A DNA stretch of 64,000 bases, taken from Pseudomonas monsensis. GTDB lineage: Bacteria > Pseudomonadota > Gammaproteobacteria > Pseudomonadales > Pseudomonadaceae. Below, piece by piece: positions 1 to 8,637 of the stretch (position 1 is the stretch's first letter; every line of letters begins with the position of its first letter). The DNA is taken from positions 5,654,501 through 5,718,500 of the forward strand of contig NZ_CP077087.1 of the NCBI RefSeq assembly GCF_014268495.2. Direction: 5' to 3'. The translations under genes and the position numbers were made by a program. Under the pieces are notes generated by a model. The model ran no database searches and had not been told where the DNA came from. It was given only the letters and a program-made list of their open reading frames with translations.

Positions 1-279
1 CTGCTGCACGAACAGGCCGAGGTCTGGCTGGCCCTGTTCGTCGACCCCGCCAGCCAGCTGGCGGTGCTCGAAGTACGGGACAACGGCCCCGGCGTCGCGC
101 TCGATCAACAGGCACATCTGTTCGAACCGTTCTTCACCACCAGTAGCCAGGGCACCGGCCTTGGGCTTTATCTATCCCGTGAGCTGTGCGAAAGCAATCA
201 AGCGCGCCTAGACTTCCAGTCACGCCAAGACGGCGGCTGCTTTCGCATCACCTTTGCTCACGGACGGAAACAAAGTTGA
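1..279 (+). CDS. pilS: PilS sensor histidine kinase, C-terminal end (cut by window edge)
   Basis: The reading frame is open from base 1 to a TGA at 277-279. It encodes the last 92 residues of a histidine kinase catalytic domain. The N box lies outside the window, but the G1 box (EVRDNGPGV), the F box (FEPFFTT) and the G2 box (GTGLGLYLS) are visible. The partner gene pilR overlaps its stop codon, which identifies it as PilS, the inner-membrane kinase that controls type IV pilin transcription. The membrane and dimerisation domains are off the left edge. Confidence 0.93.
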   Translation: MLHEQAEVWLALFVDPASQLAVLEVRDNGPGVALDQQAHLFEPFFTTSSQGTGLGLYLSRELCESNQARLDFQSRQDGGCFRITFAHGRKQS

Positions 280-1622
280 ACACGAGCCCACGGCAAAAAA
301 TCCTCATCGTCGACGACGAGCCGGATATCCGCGAACTCCTGGAAATCACCCTGGGACGGATGAAACTCGACACCTTCAGCGCGCGTAATCTCGGCGAAGC
401 CCAGGCCCTGTTGCAGCGCCAGCCCTTCGACCTGTGCCTGACCGATATGCGCCTGCCCGATGGCACCGGCCTGGATCTGGTACAACACATTCAGCAACGT
501 TATCCACAGCTGCCGGTGGCGATGATCACCGCATATGGCAGCCTCGAAACCGCAATCAACGCGCTGAAGGCCGGGGCTTTCGACTTTCTCACCAAACCGG
601 TGGACCTCACCCGCCTGCGTGAACTGGTCGGCACCGCCCTGCGCATGCCGGTGGCCGGTGGCGTGTGCACCTCGATTGACCGACGCCTGCTCGGCGACTC
701 GTCGCCCATGCGCAATCTGCGCAAACAGATCGACAAACTCGCCCGCAGCCAGGCGCCGGTGTACATCAGCGGCGAGTCCGGCAGCGGCAAGGAACTGGTG
801 GCGCGGCTGATCCACGAACAAGGCCCGCGCGCCAGCCAGCCCTTCGTGCCGGTGAACTGCGGGGCCATTCCTTCGGAATTGATGGAGAGTGAATTCTTCG
901 GTCACCGCAAAGGCAGTTTTACCGGTGCGGTCGAGGACAAGCCCGGACTGTTCCAGACAGCTCACGGCGGCACATTGTTTCTCGATGAAGTGGCGGACCT
1001 GCCGCTGTCCATGCAAGTGAAACTGCTGCGGGCGATTCAGGAAAAAGCCGTGCGCAGCGTCGGTGGCCAACAGGAAACCGTGGTCGATGTGCGTATTCTG
1101 TGCGCCACCCACAAGGATCTGGACGCCGAAGTGGCTGCTGAACGCTTTCGTCAGGATCTGTATTACCGGCTTAACGTCATCGAATTGCGCGTGCCGTCAT
1201 TGCGCGAACGACGCGATGACATTGAAGTGCTGGCAGCGCACGTGCTCAAGCGCTTGGCCAAGGACACCGGCCAACCGCCGGCGCGACTGCACCCGCAAGC
1301 GCTGGAAACCCTGAAGAACTACCGCTTTCCGGGGAATGTGCGCGAGCTGGAAAACGTCCTCGAACGGGCGCACACCTTGTGTGAAAACCGGACGATCGAA
1401 GCTGAGGACTTGCGCCTGAGCGAGGGTAACTGCGCAGCGGGTGGCGCAATTGCCGACCTGACGCAAATCGACAACCTGGAAGATTATCTAGAGAACGTCG
1501 AACGCAAGTTGATCCTGCAGGCGCTGGAGGAGACGCGCTGGAATCGCACGGCGGCGGCGCAGCGCTTGAGCCTGTCGTTTCGGTCGATGCGTTACAGGTT
1601 GAAGAAACTCGGTCTGGATTGA
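276..1622 (+). CDS. pilR: PilR, sigma-54-dependent response regulator
   Basis: PilR activates RpoN-dependent transcription of the major pilin gene pilA. The 448 residues contain a receiver domain (acidic pair at 13-14, phospho-acceptor Asp57 in LTDMRLPDG), a central AAA+ domain (Walker A GESGSGKE near 166 and the sigma-54 contact loop GSFTGA near 215), and a Fis-type helix-turn-helix at the C terminus. I chose the TTG at 276 because it gives the usual family length and overlaps the pilS stop as TTGA, indicating translational coupling. A longer frame opens at 186 but its extra residues lie inside pilS and resemble nothing. pilA itself is not in the window. Confidence 0.95.
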   Translation: MNTSPRQKILIVDDEPDIRELLEITLGRMKLDTFSARNLGEAQALLQRQPFDLCLTDMRLPDGTGLDLVQHIQQRYPQLPVAMITAYGSLETAINALKAGAFDFLTKPVDLTRLRELVGTALRMPVAGGVCTSIDRRLLGDSSPMRNLRKQIDKLARSQAPVYISGESGSGKELVARLIHEQGPRASQPFVPVNCGAIPSELMESEFFGHRKGSFTGAVEDKPGLFQTAHGGTLFLDEVADLPLSMQVKLLRAIQEKAVRSVGGQQETVVDVRILCATHKDLDAEVAAERFRQDLYYRLNVIELRVPSLRERRDDIEVLAAHVLKRLAKDTGQPPARLHPQALETLKNYRFPGNVRELENVLERAHTLCENRTIEAEDLRLSEGNCAAGGAIADLTQIDNLEDYLENVERKLILQALEETRWNRTAAAQRLSLSFRSMRYRLKKLGLD

Positions 1623-1628
1623 GGCCAC

Positions 1629-1704
1629 CTTCGCGAGCAAGCCCGCGCCCACATTGGATTTGTGACCGACACGATCAACTGTGGGTGCGGGCTTGCTGGC
1701 GAAA
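1629..1704. repeat. REP doublet (GCGAGCAAGC type, diverged)
   Basis: Two inverted copies of a short palindromic element face each other, at about 1631-1653 and 1680-1702, separated by 26 bases. They read tcgcgagcaagcccgcgccc and its inverse with a few changes. This is the REP/REPIN architecture of fluorescent pseudomonads. It lies between the convergent pilR and thiO genes. Confidence 0.8.
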
Positions 1705-1735
1705 ACGGTCTGCCAGACCGTGGAAAAATATCTGA

Positions 1736-2836
1736 CTAAATGCGGCCTTCAGGCGCATACGGTGCCGGATCAATGATCGGTGTCCGCCCCAGCATCACAT
1801 CGACAAACAACTGACACGACGCCGGCGCCAGCACCAACCCGTTACGGTAATGCCCGCAGTTCAACCACAAACCCGCGAACCCCGGCACCCGGCCGATGTA
1901 CGGAATCCCTTCCGGCGAGCCAGGACGCAACCCGGCCCAATGCCCCACCACCTCGGCATCCGCCAACGCGGGAATCAACTCGACCGCCGACGCCTTGAGG
2001 CTTTCCAGCGCCACATCGGTCGGCGTCTTGTCGTAGCCTTCGTGCTCCAGCGTACTGCCAATCAGGATGTGCCCGTCACGACGCGGAATCGCATAGCGTC
2101 CCTTGGCCAGAACCATGCTCGGCAGGAAATCGGCCGCGCATTTGTACAGAATCATCTGGCCTTTGACCGGCTCGACCGGTAGCGACAGGTTCAGCGTCTT
2201 GAGCAGATCGCCGCTCCAGGCGCCGGCCGTCAGCACGATCTGATCGCCCTCGATCACGCCAGTTGAAGTCTGCACGCCCACCACCCGCTCGCCCTGACGC
2301 ACAAACCCGCTGACTTCGCATTGCTCGCGAAGGGTCACGTTCGGCAGCGCCTGCAACGCCGCCTTCAGCGACTTGACCAGACGCGGGTTTCTGACGTTGG
2401 CGACATCGGCCATGTAGATCGCCCGCGAAAATCCACCGCCCAGCACCGGTACCGCATCGTGTGCTGCCGAGATATCCACAGACCGCAACGGACGGTTCTC
2501 CCGTGCGGCCCAGGCCAGTGCCTCGGCTTCGTCATCCAGATCCAGCCAGTACAGGCCGGTGGTGTGCACTTCGGGATCAACGCCGGTATCGGCAAACAGG
2601 CGTTCGCCCAGCTGTGGATAAAAATCCTGCGACCAGTGCGCCAGCGCGGTGACGGCCGGGCTATAGCGCCACGGGTACAGCGGAGACACGATGCCGCCAC
2701 CGGCCCAGGACGATTCCTGGCCGAGGTCCGAACGATCCAGCAGCACCACGCTGCGCACTTCGGAGGCGAGGTTGTAGGCGGTCAGCAGGCCAATCACCCC
2801 GCCACCGACAATCACCACTTGCTGTTGCCTGGTCAT
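1736..2836 (-). CDS. thiO: Glycine oxidase ThiO (FAD-dependent)
   Basis: ThiO oxidises glycine to iminoacetate (dehydroglycine), which feeds formation of the thiazole ring of thiamine. The 366-residue protein opens with a dinucleotide-binding motif (VVIVGGGVIG, residues 7-16) followed by the DAO fold, with GYDKTP...HWAGLRPGSPEGIP near the C terminus as in glycine and D-amino-acid oxidases. The length is normal. It follows pilE on the same strand after 57 bases. In P. aeruginosa the gene next to pilR is also of this type, so the position is conserved. Confidence 0.88.
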   Translation of the reverse strand: MTRQQQVVIVGGGVIGLLTAYNLASEVRSVVLLDRSDLGQESSWAGGGIVSPLYPWRYSPAVTALAHWSQDFYPQLGERLFADTGVDPEVHTTGLYWLDLDDEAEALAWAARENRPLRSVDISAAHDAVPVLGGGFSRAIYMADVANVRNPRLVKSLKAALQALPNVTLREQCEVSGFVRQGERVVGVQTSTGVIEGDQIVLTAGAWSGDLLKTLNLSLPVEPVKGQMILYKCAADFLPSMVLAKGRYAIPRRDGHILIGSTLEHEGYDKTPTDVALESLKASAVELIPALADAEVVGHWAGLRPGSPEGIPYIGRVPGFAGLWLNCGHYRNGLVLAPASCQLFVDVMLGRTPIIDPAPYAPEGRI

Positions 2837-2893
2837 GTTTGATCCAACCGTGAAAAAGACAGTGGGCGCAAAACGCGCCCTTGAGAAAGTACC

Positions 2894-3295
2894 TCAGCGG
2901 CCCCAGCAATCCTTGGTGGTCAGCCCGGTGGTAGCGTTATTCATGCTTCTGACGCCGGTGTTGGTCAGGGTGAAGTCCCCGCACTTGTCGGTCGCCATGG
3001 TAGTGCCGGCCTTGCGGGTGGCGGTCAGCAGAAAGGTCTGGTCGGTGACCGTCGGGGTGAGCGTGTAAAAGTCATTGCCCGCGCTCAGACCGGTAATGCC
3101 GGTGTAGACGTTGTTTTTGGTATAGAAACGCTCGAGGATCTGCGCCTGTTCCGAGAGCAGCGAGACCACCTCGGCGCGCCGTCCCTTTTTCAGGTATTCG
3201 GTGTAGCTCGGTGCGGCGATGGTGATGATGATCCCGATGATCGCAATCACGATCATGATTTCGATCAGGGTGAAGCCCCGGTTGACTCTGCGCAT
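2894..3295 (-). CDS. pilE: Minor pilin PilE
   Basis: This is a 133-residue type IV prepilin. The leader (MRRVNRG) ends in Gly, and the mature protein starts FTLIEIMIVIAIIG with Phe1 and Glu5, as PilD peptidase requires. One hydrophobic helix forms the membrane segment. Two cysteines near the C terminus (KCGDF and DCWG) define a probable disulfide-bonded D-region. It is the last gene of the minor-pilin operon, 15 bases after pilY1. Its probable role is in priming pilus assembly together with FimU, PilV, PilW, PilX and PilY1. Confidence 0.9.
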   Translation of the reverse strand: MRRVNRGFTLIEIMIVIAIIGIIITIAAPSYTEYLKKGRRAEVVSLLSEQAQILERFYTKNNVYTGITGLSAGNDFYTLTPTVTDQTFLLTATRKAGTTMATDKCGDFTLTNTGVRSMNNATTGLTTKDCWGR

Positions 3296-3310
3296 GCCTC
3301 AAACTCTCAC

Positions 3311-6300
3311 TTACTGTATTTGTCGCCACATGATACGACGGCTACCGCCGCCGGATTTTTCCACCAGTGTGGTGACGGTGCCACTGGAATCGTTGACGAT
3401 CTTGCGGGTCGCGCCATTGATGATGGCGTTCAGGGTCGGAATGCCACCAGTGAACACCACACCACTGGAAATCGTGTCGTTGCTGTCGACCACGCCGTCG
3501 GCGTTGGTGTCGAGCACCGCGTAGTTGAGCATCTTACCGCTGAACGCATCGAGTTCGACCAGTTTGCCGCTGCCGAAACTGGCACACGGGTCAGTGGTGT
3601 CGACATTGGCCGTGGTAAACACGATGCGCCCGAGCACCAGGCTGGCCTGATTGATCACCCGCTCACCGGTCAGCACGCTGTTGTACACCAAGGGCAGATA
3701 CCAGCCCTTCTCCCCAGGATATGTCGTGTCGTTCTGGCTGGTGGTGATGAACTGCCCGGTGCTGCCGGAAAACACCCCGGTGACCGCCTGCGCCTGCAAA
3801 CTGCTGACCGTCAGTTGCCCGGCACCACCGTCGGCATCCCACACCGAATAAAACGCCTGCAAATCCTTGTTGGTCTTGTCGGCGGTCTCGTTGAATTTGC
3901 CGGAGCCGAAAAAAACCTGCTTGCCGCCCAACGAGTTGTCCGCCAGCAGCGGCTGCGCCGTGATCGGCTGGGTCGGCCCGCCCGCCGTGGTGAACAACGG
4001 CTTGCCGGAAAACGCCAGGCCCCAGCTGTTGGTCGAGGTCGCGCTGAGGTCGAATTTCCACAGACGCCCTTTCAAGTCGCCGCCGTAGGCTGCCTGCACC
4101 ACGTTTGACGAATTGACCTTGAGCTTCACCGACGACAGACCATTGGTGGTTTCGCTGCTGTCTATCACGATCTTCTTGATCAACGAACCGTCACGCACAT
4201 CCAGCACATACAACGCCGCCACCCCGGAGTTGCTGCCGTAACCATTGGCAATGAACGCAGCCCAGCGACCATCGGCCAAGCGTGCCACTTCCGGCCGCGC
4301 GTAGGCATAACCCAGATCATTAAAAGCGTTGGCGGTGTTTGCCGTGGCGGGCGCACTGACTTCCCACAGGGCATTGAGCACATTGCCCGCCGCAGCGTCG
4401 AACAGCTGCAAGGCATAGAAAGTCTTGCCACCAGCGCCGGTGCCGCCAATCGCCAGGGTTTTCCAGGCACTGTTGAGTTGCGCGTCATACACGCCGACCT
4501 GCCCGTCCACCAGAAACTTGTGGCTGACGCCGTTGACGTACGCCGGGTCGGCAATCAGCCGCAGCGACGGCAGTACGCTGGACGGCATGTAGGCATAGCG
4601 CCGGGTGCCGTTGGCGGCGTTGATGACGTTGACAAAACCATCGTTGGCATTCACCACCAGGCTGGGGTTCATGTTCGCCGCCTTGGTGGTCAGGTAAGTG
4701 CTGTAGGTGCTGTCGCCTGACAGGTCGGAGGCGGTTTTGTCGCTGGGTGAAGCCAGCACCAGCGGCGAGTTGATGATGTCGCCGAGCAATACGCTGCGCA
4801 CCTTCAGCCCGGTTTTGTTGGTGCCCTTGCTCCACTCCACCAGATCGCTGCCGCTGATGCCGCTGGGCAGGCCTTGACCGAGCGTGGTCTGCTGGGTCGC
4901 AGAAAAGTTGCCGTACGCCAGGGTAACGGCGGCGTTGCTGGAGGTGTTCCACGATTGATAGGTCGGTGCGGTTGCGCCCGGAACGATGGTCGTGTCGGAG
5001 GTCCACAAGGCCGCGGAGGTATTCACCGCGCCGGCCGAGGTGAAGCCGAAGGATTTGATCGTCCCGCGCCAGTCCCTGGGATCGTAGCTGGTCTGGAAAT
5101 AACTGGTGCCACTGGCCAGCGTGGTGCCGCTGGTGACGCCGCTGCCACCGGAGCCGGCTTTGGAGGTGATGTCACTCAACGCCGAGGACAGTGCGCTGTT
5201 GAGGCCAGTGCCGTCGGTCGCCTGGTAATACTTGCCCTGCCCATAGCTGGCCGCATCCAGGAGCATGTCGTTGTCGGCGGTAAAACCCACGGTGTAGGTG
5301 TTCATGTTCTGCTTGGGAAAATCCACGGCGTTCCAGCTTTTGCCGGCGGCGTCAGTCCCCGATGAACGCATGTCGATGTCGAAGGCGAATTTGGCGATGT
5401 CATCCAGATACAGCGTGTCACCTTCGTCGTCGCCATTGCGGTTGTCGCCGTCATTGTTGATGCCGTCCCAGTTCGGCAGACGACTGCCGCCCAGCGGGTC
5501 ATTGGTGGGAAACGTGCGATCGAAGGTCGGCAGACCATCGGTGATGACCACGCCGTAGTTTTTCTGGCAGCGGTACTGGATCGGACTGGTGTAGGTGGTC
5601 GGCGTGCTGTTGTAGTACGGCGCCATGCCGCGCATGTAGCGGGTGATTTCGTAATAGGTTTCCGCCAGCGGCGTGTTGGCCACGGCACTCAAGCCGTTGA
5701 TCGACGAAATCAGCGCGTTGTAGTTGGCGTCGGCCTGGGCCTGAGTCACGCTGCCGGAGACCGGCGACAGGTCACTGATGGATCGAGCGATGTAACCACC
5801 ATTGCCGGAGTTGTTGTTGGTGACCGGATTGAAGGTCGACAGTCCCATGCGCAAGGTTCGGTTGCTGGCGACCAGCGCGGAGGACACATTGCGTGCCACG
5901 TTGATCCGGTAGTCGTTGGGAATCGCTCCGGTGGTGAAGTCGCGCGTGCCGTTGCTGATCGCCAGCCCGACCACGTAGGAAATGTAATCCCCCGTGTAGC
6001 GGGTGTTGCCGCCGCCCACCGGATCAGGCAGTTTCAGACACAGCGGCGCCACGCTGTTGTTGTAAAAAGCATACGCCCCACCGGAGCATCCAGACGTTGG
6101 CAGGCTTGACAAGAACACCGGATCGCCAGTAATCGTGGGTGCATTGAGGACCGAGCACAGCCCGAGGAACGCGTTGCACTGCCTGGCCGGCGTGCGAGTG
6201 ACGTTCGGATCGAACCCCGCTGCATAAATGATGCTGTTCATGCTCCCGGAATCGTCGATCAGCAACATCACATTGGGCGGCACCGCTGCCGCACTCAAGA

Positions 6301-6400
6301 GTGGAGAATCGGACGGGGTGAACGCATAGGCCGGCGCAGCCAGATACAAGCCCGCCAGCATGCCCGCCAACAGTCTCCAGCAGCGCTCAATACTTCGCAT
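3311..6400 (-). CDS. pilY1: PilY1, pilus tip adhesin and assembly factor
   Basis: PilY1 is the large calcium-binding protein at the pilus tip, needed for extension and implicated in surface sensing. The 1029-residue product has a signal peptide (cleavage near AYA, residue 26) and a von Willebrand A-like domain whose metal site DDSGSM is at 49-54. An acidic insert (DGINNDGDNRNGDDEGD) follows, and then the C-terminal PilY beta-propeller. An EF-hand-like loop (DTNADGVVDSND) lies near 964-975. I chose the ATG at 6400 because it directly precedes the signal sequence; it overlaps pilX by 14 bases. The P. aeruginosa protein is somewhat longer. Confidence 0.92.
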   Translation of the reverse strand: MRSIERCWRLLAGMLAGLYLAAPAYAFTPSDSPLLSAAAVPPNVMLLIDDSGSMNSIIYAAGFDPNVTRTPARQCNAFLGLCSVLNAPTITGDPVFLSSLPTSGCSGGAYAFYNNSVAPLCLKLPDPVGGGNTRYTGDYISYVVGLAISNGTRDFTTGAIPNDYRINVARNVSSALVASNRTLRMGLSTFNPVTNNNSGNGGYIARSISDLSPVSGSVTQAQADANYNALISSINGLSAVANTPLAETYYEITRYMRGMAPYYNSTPTTYTSPIQYRCQKNYGVVITDGLPTFDRTFPTNDPLGGSRLPNWDGINNDGDNRNGDDEGDTLYLDDIAKFAFDIDMRSSGTDAAGKSWNAVDFPKQNMNTYTVGFTADNDMLLDAASYGQGKYYQATDGTGLNSALSSALSDITSKAGSGGSGVTSGTTLASGTSYFQTSYDPRDWRGTIKSFGFTSAGAVNTSAALWTSDTTIVPGATAPTYQSWNTSSNAAVTLAYGNFSATQQTTLGQGLPSGISGSDLVEWSKGTNKTGLKVRSVLLGDIINSPLVLASPSDKTASDLSGDSTYSTYLTTKAANMNPSLVVNANDGFVNVINAANGTRRYAYMPSSVLPSLRLIADPAYVNGVSHKFLVDGQVGVYDAQLNSAWKTLAIGGTGAGGKTFYALQLFDAAAGNVLNALWEVSAPATANTANAFNDLGYAYARPEVARLADGRWAAFIANGYGSNSGVAALYVLDVRDGSLIKKIVIDSSETTNGLSSVKLKVNSSNVVQAAYGGDLKGRLWKFDLSATSTNSWGLAFSGKPLFTTAGGPTQPITAQPLLADNSLGGKQVFFGSGKFNETADKTNKDLQAFYSVWDADGGAGQLTVSSLQAQAVTGVFSGSTGQFITTSQNDTTYPGEKGWYLPLVYNSVLTGERVINQASLVLGRIVFTTANVDTTDPCASFGSGKLVELDAFSGKMLNYAVLDTNADGVVDSNDTISSGVVFTGGIPTLNAIINGATRKIVNDSSGTVTTLVEKSGGGSRRIMWRQIQ

Positions 6401-6866
6401 AGACACTCTCCACCACACTGCGCGAAGTGCCGGCGATACCGACCGCGGTCACTCGATACAGTGTCGCCGACGTATTGCTCGGCACGTTCACCGCCGTCAG
6501 GGTGGTGCCGATGTTCTGCACGCCATAGAAGCCATTGCCGGCGGCGATCCACGTCACCCCCGAGGTCGAATTGAGCCCCGCCGCACTGACCACCGATGAC
6601 TCTGCCGGCGGCGCACATTGCGCAGTACTGGCACACACGGCCAGCGAATAACTGTCGAGTTGCACCGCACTCTCGCCGATGCGCAACGCCGCCTCGGCAG
6701 TCTGGAACGATTGATTGCGCAGGCTGACACTGCCGGCCATTTTTTCCTGCAGGTTGGCACTTTGCATTGATGACAGCCCCACCAGGGTCAGCAATAACAG
6801 GAACACCAGGCTGACCAGCAGCACCATGCCGCGCTGGGTGCGTCGCTGATGCAAAGAAATCCTCAT
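6387..6866 (-). CDS. pilX: Minor pilin PilX
   Basis: The protein has 159 residues. The leader ends RTQRG and the mature part begins MVLLVSLVFLLLLTLVG, without the Glu5 seen in the other pilins here. PilX/GspK-type initiators also lack it, which fits a place at the pilus tip. The ATG at 6866 has GAGGG about eight bases upstream. A GTG at 6881 would overlap the pilW stop and cannot be excluded. It lies between pilW and pilY1, as in P. aeruginosa. Confidence 0.88.
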   Translation of the reverse strand: MRISLHQRRTQRGMVLLVSLVFLLLLTLVGLSSMQSANLQEKMAGSVSLRNQSFQTAEAALRIGESAVQLDSYSLAVCASTAQCAPPAESSVVSAAGLNSTSGVTWIAAGNGFYGVQNIGTTLTAVNVPSNTSATLYRVTAVGIAGTSRSVVESVYAKY

Positions 6867-6877
6867 TGGCCCGGCCC

Positions 6878-7591
6878 TCACTGCAAGCGGTTGCGCAACG
6901 CGGCAACCACGTTGAAGGTTTGATTGGCCACCCGGTTGTTCGGGTCGGTGAGGGTCAGGCTCAGGCGCACGCTGCGGATGCGCGCCGGATCGCCGGGGTT
7001 GCTGCTGTAAGAGGACGCCGCGACATCGGTGGCGGACGAGGCCAGACCGAAGGTCACGTTAAAGGCACTGACGTTATTCACCAGCACCTGCTGGGTCGGC
7101 GTGCCGCTGCCGGTGCCCATGAGGATCTGGTTGTTGCTGAAGCTGTAGATCAAGCGGCGGATCGGAAAGGCGATCTGCCCGCTCGCGGCGGTGCGCAATC
7201 CGGTATAGGCCGTGGCGCTGTTGCGGCAATCGGAGACCACCGTCCAGGTCGGCGTGCCACCATTGCCGCCGACGTCGGCGGTGACCAGGGTCAGCTTGAG
7301 GTTGCTGTTGTCCCAACTGATCGGGGTGAGCTGTGCCGCATTGAAATCCCCGGCCGAACTTGCGTCGGTAATGCTGCCGAGGCAGCCGAACATACCAACC
7401 ATGCGCAGCTCCTGGATCATCTTGCTCAGCACAAAACGTGCGTCCTCCTGCATCGCCGCCCCGGTGTTCTGGCTGACATAGGTGTTTTTCGCGGCGAGAA
7501 ACGTCTGCACCACCCCCAACACCACGATCAGCCCGAGCGCCAGGGCGATGAGCATTTCAATCAGGCCGAACCCCCGATTGTGATGCTTCAT
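6878..7591 (-). CDS. pilW: Minor pilin PilW
   Basis: This 237-residue prepilin has a short leader (MKHHNRG) followed by FGLIEMLIALALGLIVVLG, with Phe1 and Glu5 of the mature protein present. The large C-terminal domain is typical of PilW/GspJ-like minor pilins. The start ATGA overlaps the pilV stop at 7588-7591, indicating translational coupling. It is expected to join the PilV-PilW-PilX-PilY1 tip complex. Confidence 0.9.
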   Translation of the reverse strand: MKHHNRGFGLIEMLIALALGLIVVLGVVQTFLAAKNTYVSQNTGAAMQEDARFVLSKMIQELRMVGMFGCLGSITDASSAGDFNAAQLTPISWDNSNLKLTLVTADVGGNGGTPTWTVVSDCRNSATAYTGLRTAASGQIAFPIRRLIYSFSNNQILMGTGSGTPTQQVLVNNVSAFNVTFGLASSATDVAASSYSSNPGDPARIRSVRLSLTLTDPNNRVANQTFNVVAALRNRLQ

Positions 7592-8037
7592 GGCGTGGCC
7601 ACCGGGTCGACTGCGGCGCGACTGGTCAGGACGAAACTGCGCGTGGTGCCCGTGGCATTCGCGGCCCGTGAGTCATTCCAGTTGATGGTGATGGTGTACA
7701 CCCGCTGATTGAGGGTGATCGTGCCGGTAGCGGTCGGCCCGCCGAAATTGATGATGTTGGTGGTGAAGTCGTAGAGGTCCTGATCGCGGGCGACGCCGAG
7801 GTTGCCCGAGGTCGGCGGCGTGCCCGTGTAATCGGCCGCGGCGTTGGCGCGGATGCGGTCCATCATGTCGTAGGCGATGAAGCTGGCCTGACTGGTCATC
7901 CGTGAACTGTCGGTGTACTTCAGCGCATTGAGTTGCACCGCTGCCGCGCCCAATATGCCGACGGTCAGAATCAGCAACGCAACCAGCACCTCGATCAGCG
8001 ACATGCCCTCCTGTGCCCTTAAGCTCCCTGCCCTCAT
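7588..8037 (-). CDS. pilV: Minor pilin PilV
   Basis: This 149-residue prepilin has a leader ending RAQEG, then MSLIEVLVALLILTVGILG. Glu5 is present but the +1 residue is Met rather than Phe. The downstream sequence matches the PilV family pattern. I chose the ATG at 8037 because it overlaps the fimU stop as ATGA and has GGAAG upstream. A second in-frame ATG at 8055, inside fimU, would add six residues. Confidence 0.88.
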   Translation of the reverse strand: MRAGSLRAQEGMSLIEVLVALLILTVGILGAAAVQLNALKYTDSSRMTSQASFIAYDMMDRIRANAAADYTGTPPTSGNLGVARDQDLYDFTTNIINFGGPTATGTITLNQRVYTITINWNDSRAANATGTTRSFVLTSRAAVDPVATP

Positions 8038-8507
8038 CCGCAACTTCCACCCCATTGAATTCGTCCGTTGAGACACACGTTCAGCGTCCTGCTTTGCGTT
8101 CCCAGCACGTAACTGATGACCACCGCCGTCGACGGTGCCGCCAGACCACCCAGATTGTTGAAATCCAGTGCAGTCACTCCTGAGGGTAGCGTCAGAGTCG
8201 CGCCGCTGCTCATCGCTGGAACAACCCGCAATACATTGGCCGCATTGCCAGTACCGTCGTAGACCGACAACTCGCCGGTCCACACGCTGCCACCGGCGCT
8301 CGGCCGCAGGCGCGTGGTCACGCCGCGGTCGATCGCCTCCAGTCGCGCGTAGTTGAGGGCACGCTGCAGGTCGCCCATTTCGGTGTCGGCCTTGCTGCTC
8401 TGGATCGAACGGGTGAAGCCCGGCACCGCCAGGGTGAGGAGAATCACCAACACGGCGATCGCGACCAGCAACTCGGGCAGCGTGAAACCTTTTGTACGAT
8501 GATTCAT
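8034..8507 (-). CDS. fimU: Minor pilin FimU
   Basis: This is the first gene of the minus-strand minor-pilin operon. It encodes 157 residues: leader MNHRTKG, then FTLPELLVAIAVLVILLTLA with Glu5 of the mature protein, and a GspH/FimT-like domain. Two cysteines (NVCLNG and GGSCG) close the C-terminal loop. GGAGG lies just upstream of the ATG at 8507. I call it FimU rather than FimT because it heads the pilV-pilE operon, with fimT divergent. Confidence 0.87.
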   Translation of the reverse strand: MNHRTKGFTLPELLVAIAVLVILLTLAVPGFTRSIQSSKADTEMGDLQRALNYARLEAIDRGVTTRLRPSAGGSVWTGELSVYDGTGNAANVLRVVPAMSSGATLTLPSGVTALDFNNLGGLAAPSTAVVISYVLGTQSRTLNVCLNGRIQWGGSCG

Positions 8508-8587
8508 CCATGCCCTCCGTTGCCGTCGGCTATACCTGCCTCTACAAACTAGAACATTCAACCGGCCTGTGTCGGTTGATTTGCCGT

Positions 8588-8612
8588 GCCCGGCGCAAGG
8601 ATTGCGCCGGGC
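8588..8612 (+). promoter_or_regulatory. Hairpin with GGA loop in the fimT leader (candidate RsmA/CsrA site)
   Basis: A perfect 11-base-pair stem (8588-8598 with 8602-8612) encloses the triloop GGA. The loop context is CAAGGAUUG, close to the CARGGAUGU core preferred by CsrA/RsmA proteins. It lies 25 bases upstream of the fimT ATG and just before its ribosome-binding site (GGGAGG near 8624). That the leader is transcribed is inferred. Confidence 0.4.
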
Positions 8613-8637
8613 CTCAGGCTTCAGGGAGGAAGTCGTC

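Noticed and set aside
186..275. Upstream extension of pilR to an ATG at 186
   Set aside because: These 30 codons lie wholly inside pilS and add residues absent from known PilR; the TTG at 276 gives the normal length.
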